64,000 nucleotides of DNA, taken from NCBI RefSeq assembly GCF_001663775.1, contig NZ_KV467169.1:160703-224702 (forward strand). The letters run 5' to 3'. This document shows positions 60,517 through 64,000 of the stretch, piece by piece (positions within the stretch are counted from its first letter, which is position 1; each line of letters starts with the position of its first letter). This DNA is from Arthrobacter sp. B6. GTDB lineage: Bacteria > Actinomycetota > Actinomycetes > Actinomycetales > Micrococcaceae. Both the position numbers and the translations under genes were made by a program. The notes under the pieces are model-generated. The model ran no database searches. It saw only the letters and a program-made list of their open reading frames with translations, and had not been told where the DNA came from.

Positions 60517-61776
60517 TCAGGGCTCCTTGGTGATCAGGAGTTCGTGCGCTCCTGCCGTTGCGGCCCCCATGGACTCCACCACGGTGGCGGTCCTTAGCCT
60601 GGTGGCCGCGTCCGCCTCGGGTGTGGCGCAGACGCCCTGCGGTGCATCCGATGCCACGGAGCACCAGCGGTATGGATCGCGGACGATGACGGAAGGGGCC
60701 CATGCCAGGTCGGAGGCGGCCCATTTGCCGGACGCATCCTGGCTGAACTGGGCCCGCACCAGCAGGCCCTCATTGTTCACGACATACCAGGGCGACAGTT
60801 CGGTGACGCCGTTGCCCAGCCCGTAGACGATCCAGGTACCCTTGTAATTCTCGATGGGCAGCACGGAGTGGGTGTGGTGGCCATAGATCATGGTGAACTG
60901 GCCGCTGTCCACCAAGGCGTGCGCCACCTCCTGCTGCTGGGCGTTGGCAACGCTGGCGTACTCGTCCCCCGCGTGCATGGCCCCGAGCACAATATCTGCG
61001 CCGAGTTCCCGTGCCCTGACGGCCTTGGCGATCATGGTGGGTGCGTCCAGCATGTCAACTTGCCACGGGTATTCAGGGGATAGCCCGTTGAGGCCGTACG
61101 TCCCCTGGATGATGGCAATCCTGGCGGCCGGTGTCTGCATGATCAGGATGCCCTGCGACTCCGCCTCGGTGCGGTAGGAACCGGTGTGTTTCAGGCCGGC
61201 AGCGTCCAGGGCGTCAAGCGTCCGCAGCAGGCCGTCCGTGCTCCGGTCGATGGTGTGGTTGCTGGCCGTGGTGCATGCCTGGTATCCCACTGCCTTGGAG
61301 GCGGTGATGATCTGCGGCGGGACATTGAACGAAGGGTAGGCCGAGAAGGGCCCATCGGGCCCGGCTACCGGAGTTTCCTGGTGGCAAATGGCGAGGTCGC
61401 TGGCCTGGATGTACCGGCGCTGGCCTTCAAGGAGCGGCGTAAAGTCCAGCCCGGATTTCCCCGCCGCGGCGGCATCCTCCTGGGCCTGCTGCCACAGCTG
61501 CGTGTGGACCAGCATGTCGCCCGTCACCAGGACGGACGTGCAACGAAGGGTGGGGCATGCAGGCCCCGCGCCCGGGGTGGGCGTAGGTGTGGGAGTTGGT
61601 GCCGGCGTCGGCGTGGCTGCGGGCTGGCCCGTCCCGGGACCTGCACTTGTCCCGCCGCTTGCGGTCGGCCCGGTCTGTTCGGCCACAAGCCCGCAGCCGG
61701 CCATGGCCGTGGCAATGATGACCGCGGACAAGGCCGCACCGGCACGCGCGGCAGTAGCTCCAATTTTGTTCCCCAT
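60517..61776 (-). CDS. CapA-family lipoprotein (metallophosphatase fold)
   Basis: A 419-residue secreted lipoprotein. The signal peptide ends in the lipobox TAMAGC (C28), followed by a Gly/Ser/Thr stretch and a Pro-Thr repeat linker (residues about 50-68). The rest is a CapA/PgsA-like domain with metallophosphatase-style motifs: VLVTGDMLVH, ASNHTID, LGAMHAGDEY and YGHHTHSVLP. CapA proteins are named for poly-gamma-glutamate capsule synthesis, but this one has no capB/capC neighbours, so an enzymatic role at the cell surface is as likely. ATG start, probably leaderless. Confidence 0.88.
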   Translation of the reverse strand: MGNKIGATAARAGAALSAVIIATAMAGCGLVAEQTGPTASGGTSAGPGTGQPAATPTPAPTPTPTPTPGAGPACPTLRCTSVLVTGDMLVHTQLWQQAQEDAAAAGKSGLDFTPLLEGQRRYIQASDLAICHQETPVAGPDGPFSAYPSFNVPPQIITASKAVGYQACTTASNHTIDRSTDGLLRTLDALDAAGLKHTGSYRTEAESQGILIMQTPAARIAIIQGTYGLNGLSPEYPWQVDMLDAPTMIAKAVRARELGADIVLGAMHAGDEYASVANAQQQEVAHALVDSGQFTMIYGHHTHSVLPIENYKGTWIVYGLGNGVTELSPWYVVNNEGLLVRAQFSQDASGKWAASDLAWAPSVIVRDPYRWCSVASDAPQGVCATPEADAATRLRTATVVESMGAATAGAHELLITKEP

Positions 61777-61783
61777 AAGCGCA

Positions 61784-61789
61784 ATTCTA
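61784..61789 (-). promoter_or_regulatory. -10 box of probable leaderless CapA-like transcript
   Basis: TAGAAT on the minus strand is seven bases (TGCGCTT) before the ATG at 61776. There is no Shine-Dalgarno in the spacer, and no clear -35 box. Confidence 0.5.
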
Positions 61790-61859
61790 GGTTTGGAACC
61801 AGGCAGAAGCCCGCATTTGGATCATTGAGATGCACGTCCTCATATGAAAGCTTTATTTC

Positions 61860-63872
61860 ATGACGAATCCGCTCTTCAGTCCCAGTCCTTTGCCCTACCA
61901 GCTGCCGCCGTTCGCCGGGCTTTCCGAACAGCACTACGCGGAGGCGGTGCACGCAGGGCTGGCCGGGCACCTCGCCGAAATCCAGGCCATCGTGGACAAT
62001 CCGGACCCCGCGACCTTTGTGAACACTGCCGTCGCCATGGAGCGGGCAGGCCGGCTGCTGGAACGGGCAGCTGCGTCCTTCTTCACCCTTGTCTCAGCCG
62101 ACGCCTCGGATGAGATCCGCAACCTGGAAACTGACCTGACGCCGCTGCTCACGGCACATCAGGACGAGGTTTACCTGAACCGTGCCCTCTTCGACCGTTT
62201 CGCCGCCATTGACACCACGGGCCTGGACCCGGAGGCCGTGCGGCTCGTTGAGGAATACCTGAAGGAGTTCCGGCAGTCGGGGATCCAACTGGACGGTCCG
62301 GACCAGGAACGGCTAAAGGCCGTGAACGCGGAGCTTTCCCGGCTGGGCACAGACTTTGGCCAGCGGGTCAAGGAAGCCATGAAATCTGCGGCGCTCCTGC
62401 TGGATCACGAGGAGGAACTGGCAGGCATGCCTGCCGATGACATCGCCGGCGCGGCGGAAGCCGCCCGCGCGGCGGGGTACGACGGCAAATTCCTGCTGAC
62501 ACTGATCCAGCCCAGCAACCAGCCCGCCATGGCTGTCCTCGAAAACCGGGACACCCGCCGTCGGCTGTTTGAAGCCTCTATCGGGAGGGGCAGTGCCGGC
62601 GGCAGCCTTGACGTCCTGGAGCTCGTACTCTCGATGGCCAGGCTGCGGGCCGAACAGGCAAGACTCCTGGGTTTTGCCAACTACGCCGAACTGGTGGTGG
62701 ACCGGCAGACTGCGCCGGATTTCGAAGCTGTCCAGGCCATGTTGAACCGGTTGGCCCCTGCCGCCGTCCGCAACGCGGACGCCGAAGCCGCGGCGCTTGC
62801 CGACATTGCCGGGCACCCGTTGGAGGCGTGGGACTGGGCGTTCTACTCAGCCAAGGTCAGACGTGAAAAGTATGCCGTTGATGAGCAGGCGCTCCGTCCC
62901 TACTTCGAGTTGGACAGGGTGCTCAAGGACGGGGTCTTCCATGCGGCCACGTCGCTGTTTGGCATCACCTTCCACGAACGGCCGGACTTGGAAGGCTACC
63001 ACCCGGACGTCCGGGTTTGGGAGGTCCGGGATGAGGAGGGCAGCGGTCTGGGACTGTTCCTGGGCGACTATTACGCCCGGGACTCCAAGCGCGGCGGAGC
63101 GTGGATGAACTCGCTCGTGGAACAAAACGCCTTGTTGGGCACCAAGGCAGTGGTCATCAACAACCTGAACATTTCAAAACCGCCCGCCGGGGAGCCCACC
63201 CTCCTGACGCTGGATGAGCTGCGCACCACGTTCCACGAGTTCGGGCACGCGCTTCACGGGTTGTTCTCCAGCGTGACGTACCCGCGTTTCTCCGGTACAG
63301 CCGTCCCCCGAGACTTTGTGGAATACCCGTCGCAGGTCAACGAGATGTGGATCCTGTGGCCGGAGGTGCTGGCAAACTACGCGCGGCACCACGCCACCGG
63401 TGAGCTGCTCGCCCAGGACGTCGTGGACAGGCTCAACGAATCACGGCTGTGGGGCGAGGGCTTCGCCACTACTGAGTATTTGGGCGCCGCGCTGCTGGAC
63501 CTGGCCTGGCATGTGCTGGACGAAACCGGGATTCCGGAAGACGCCCTGGCCTTCGAGGCAAAATCCCTCGCCGCGGCCGGAGTGGCCCACGCCCTGATTC
63601 CGCCCCGCTACCGCACCGGCTATTTCCAGCACATCTTCGCCGGGGCAGGCTATGCGGCGGGCTACTACTCGTACATCTGGAGCGAGGTCCTGGACGCCGA
63701 AACGGTGGACTGGTTCACCGAGAACGGAGGCATGACCCGCGCCAACGGTGAACGCTTCCGCCAGGAGCTGCTCTCACGCGGGAACAGCCGAGACCCGCTG
63801 GAATCCTTCCGCGCCCTGCGGGGACGCGACGCCCAACTGGAACCCCTCCTGAAACGCCGAGGCCTGGACTGA
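61860..63872 (+). CDS. M3-family zinc metallopeptidase (oligopeptidase A / Dcp type)
   Basis: A 670-residue cytoplasmic oligopeptidase. The zinc motif HEFGH is at residues 459-463 in TTFHEFGHALHGLF, and the third ligand Glu is in DFVEYPSQVNEMW about 25 residues on. HIFAGAGYAAGYYSYIWSEVLDAE is the typical C-terminal substrate-binding segment. No signal peptide. Such enzymes clear short peptides released by proteases or signal peptidases. ATG 61860 is divergent from the CapA-like gene; the site upstream (GAAAG) is weak. Confidence 0.95.
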   Translation: MTNPLFSPSPLPYQLPPFAGLSEQHYAEAVHAGLAGHLAEIQAIVDNPDPATFVNTAVAMERAGRLLERAAASFFTLVSADASDEIRNLETDLTPLLTAHQDEVYLNRALFDRFAAIDTTGLDPEAVRLVEEYLKEFRQSGIQLDGPDQERLKAVNAELSRLGTDFGQRVKEAMKSAALLLDHEEELAGMPADDIAGAAEAARAAGYDGKFLLTLIQPSNQPAMAVLENRDTRRRLFEASIGRGSAGGSLDVLELVLSMARLRAEQARLLGFANYAELVVDRQTAPDFEAVQAMLNRLAPAAVRNADAEAAALADIAGHPLEAWDWAFYSAKVRREKYAVDEQALRPYFELDRVLKDGVFHAATSLFGITFHERPDLEGYHPDVRVWEVRDEEGSGLGLFLGDYYARDSKRGGAWMNSLVEQNALLGTKAVVINNLNISKPPAGEPTLLTLDELRTTFHEFGHALHGLFSSVTYPRFSGTAVPRDFVEYPSQVNEMWILWPEVLANYARHHATGELLAQDVVDRLNESRLWGEGFATTEYLGAALLDLAWHVLDETGIPEDALAFEAKSLAAAGVAHALIPPRYRTGYFQHIFAGAGYAAGYYSYIWSEVLDAETVDWFTENGGMTRANGERFRQELLSRGNSRDPLESFRALRGRDAQLEPLLKRRGLD

Positions 63873-63899
63873 CCCCCGGCCTTTCCTCTCCCCCTCCTG

Positions 63900-63962
63900 G
63901 AGTTTTTGTCCACATCGGGCGACTTCCGGGGCCTCTAACCCGCCGTAGCTGGACAAAAACTC
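63900..63962. repeat. Intergenic palindrome, copy 2 (diverged)
   Basis: Outer 13-base arms GAGTTTTTGTCCA and TGGACAAAAACTC match copy 1 at 39331-39393 exactly, and a GGCG/CGCC core follows after a mismatched five-base part. The total span is 63 bases in both copies. It lies 27 bases past the M3 peptidase stop. The remaining bases to the window end contain nothing I can name. Confidence 0.8.
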
Positions 63963-64000
63963 GCGAGGGTGGGGAAACGACGACGGCGGGGGGGCGCCCC

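Noticed and set aside
60457..60517. Small ORF in the gatD/CapA gap
   Set aside because: The 14-base repeats put stop codons in every plus-strand frame, so no plus-strand coding sequence is possible there.
61559..61640. Pro-Thr repeat DNA as a CRISPR-like or regulatory repeat
   Set aside because: It encodes the flexible linker after the lipobox of the CapA-like lipoprotein; the units are codon repeats, not spaced direct repeats.

Overview
The window is a high-GC, gene-dense piece of an actinobacterial chromosome. An Arthrobacter/Pseudarthrobacter-type member of the Micrococcales fits best. Pointers are mIHF beside gmk, a PriA-like protein with no recognisable ATPase motifs, an acVLRF1-family protein, a MurT/GatD pair, DUF349 and DUF6167 proteins, frequent GTG/TTG starts and ATGA/GTGA/TAATG gene overlaps. 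The species is inferred from gene content and protein resemblance only. I saw no rRNA, tRNA, CRISPR array, prophage or insertion sequence. Almost every gene is housekeeping, and no intergenic gap exceeds 300 bases.

Region by region. 1-3.4 kb: glycerol operon glpD-glpF-glpK on the minus strand (glpK is cut by the window edge), with a divergent SorC-type regulator. 4.4-7.4 kb: plus-strand aldo/keto reductase, alpha/beta hydrolase and family-4 glycosyltransferase. 7.4-22.7 kb: one long minus-strand run, pyrR-pyrB-pyrC-(membrane protein)-carA-carB-pyrF-mihF-gmk-rpoZ-coaBC-metK-priA, which joins de novo pyrimidine synthesis to nucleotide, CoA and SAM supply. A hairpin with the CNGNGA hexaloop expected of a PyrR target lies just before pyrR. 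22.9-25.0 kb: a PrsW-type membrane protease and an NmrA-like reductase.

25.0-38.6 kb: a second minus-strand run, rarA, rpsD, DUF948, DUF6167, alaS, ruvX, mltG, aroE, aroC, aroK, aroB, a TPR protein, efp and nusB. It couples translation, shikimate/chorismate synthesis and peptidoglycan chain termination. 38.6-48.5 kb: acVLRF1, an acetyltransferase, aspS, an APC permease, hisS, a membrane-anchored cyclophilin, a DUF349 protein and an AbiEi-like protein. 48.4-58.3 kb: minus-strand pdxT, yebC, ruvC-ruvA-ruvB, yajC-secD-secF and rel. 58.4-63.9 kb: murT-gatD (lipid II amidation), a CapA-like lipoprotein and an M3 metallopeptidase.

The features that known genes do not explain are small. They are: two copies of an intergenic palindrome starting GAGTTTTTGTCCA (39.3 and 63.9 kb); a 14-bp minisatellite starting at the gatD stop codon that puts stops in all three frames; a very histidine-rich cytoplasmic tail on MltG; a set of five genes that look leaderless; overlapping divergent glp promoters; a possible upstream ORF coupled to yajC; and an 84-bp antisense overlap between rel and its convergent neighbour. 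I found no large undescribed gene system.
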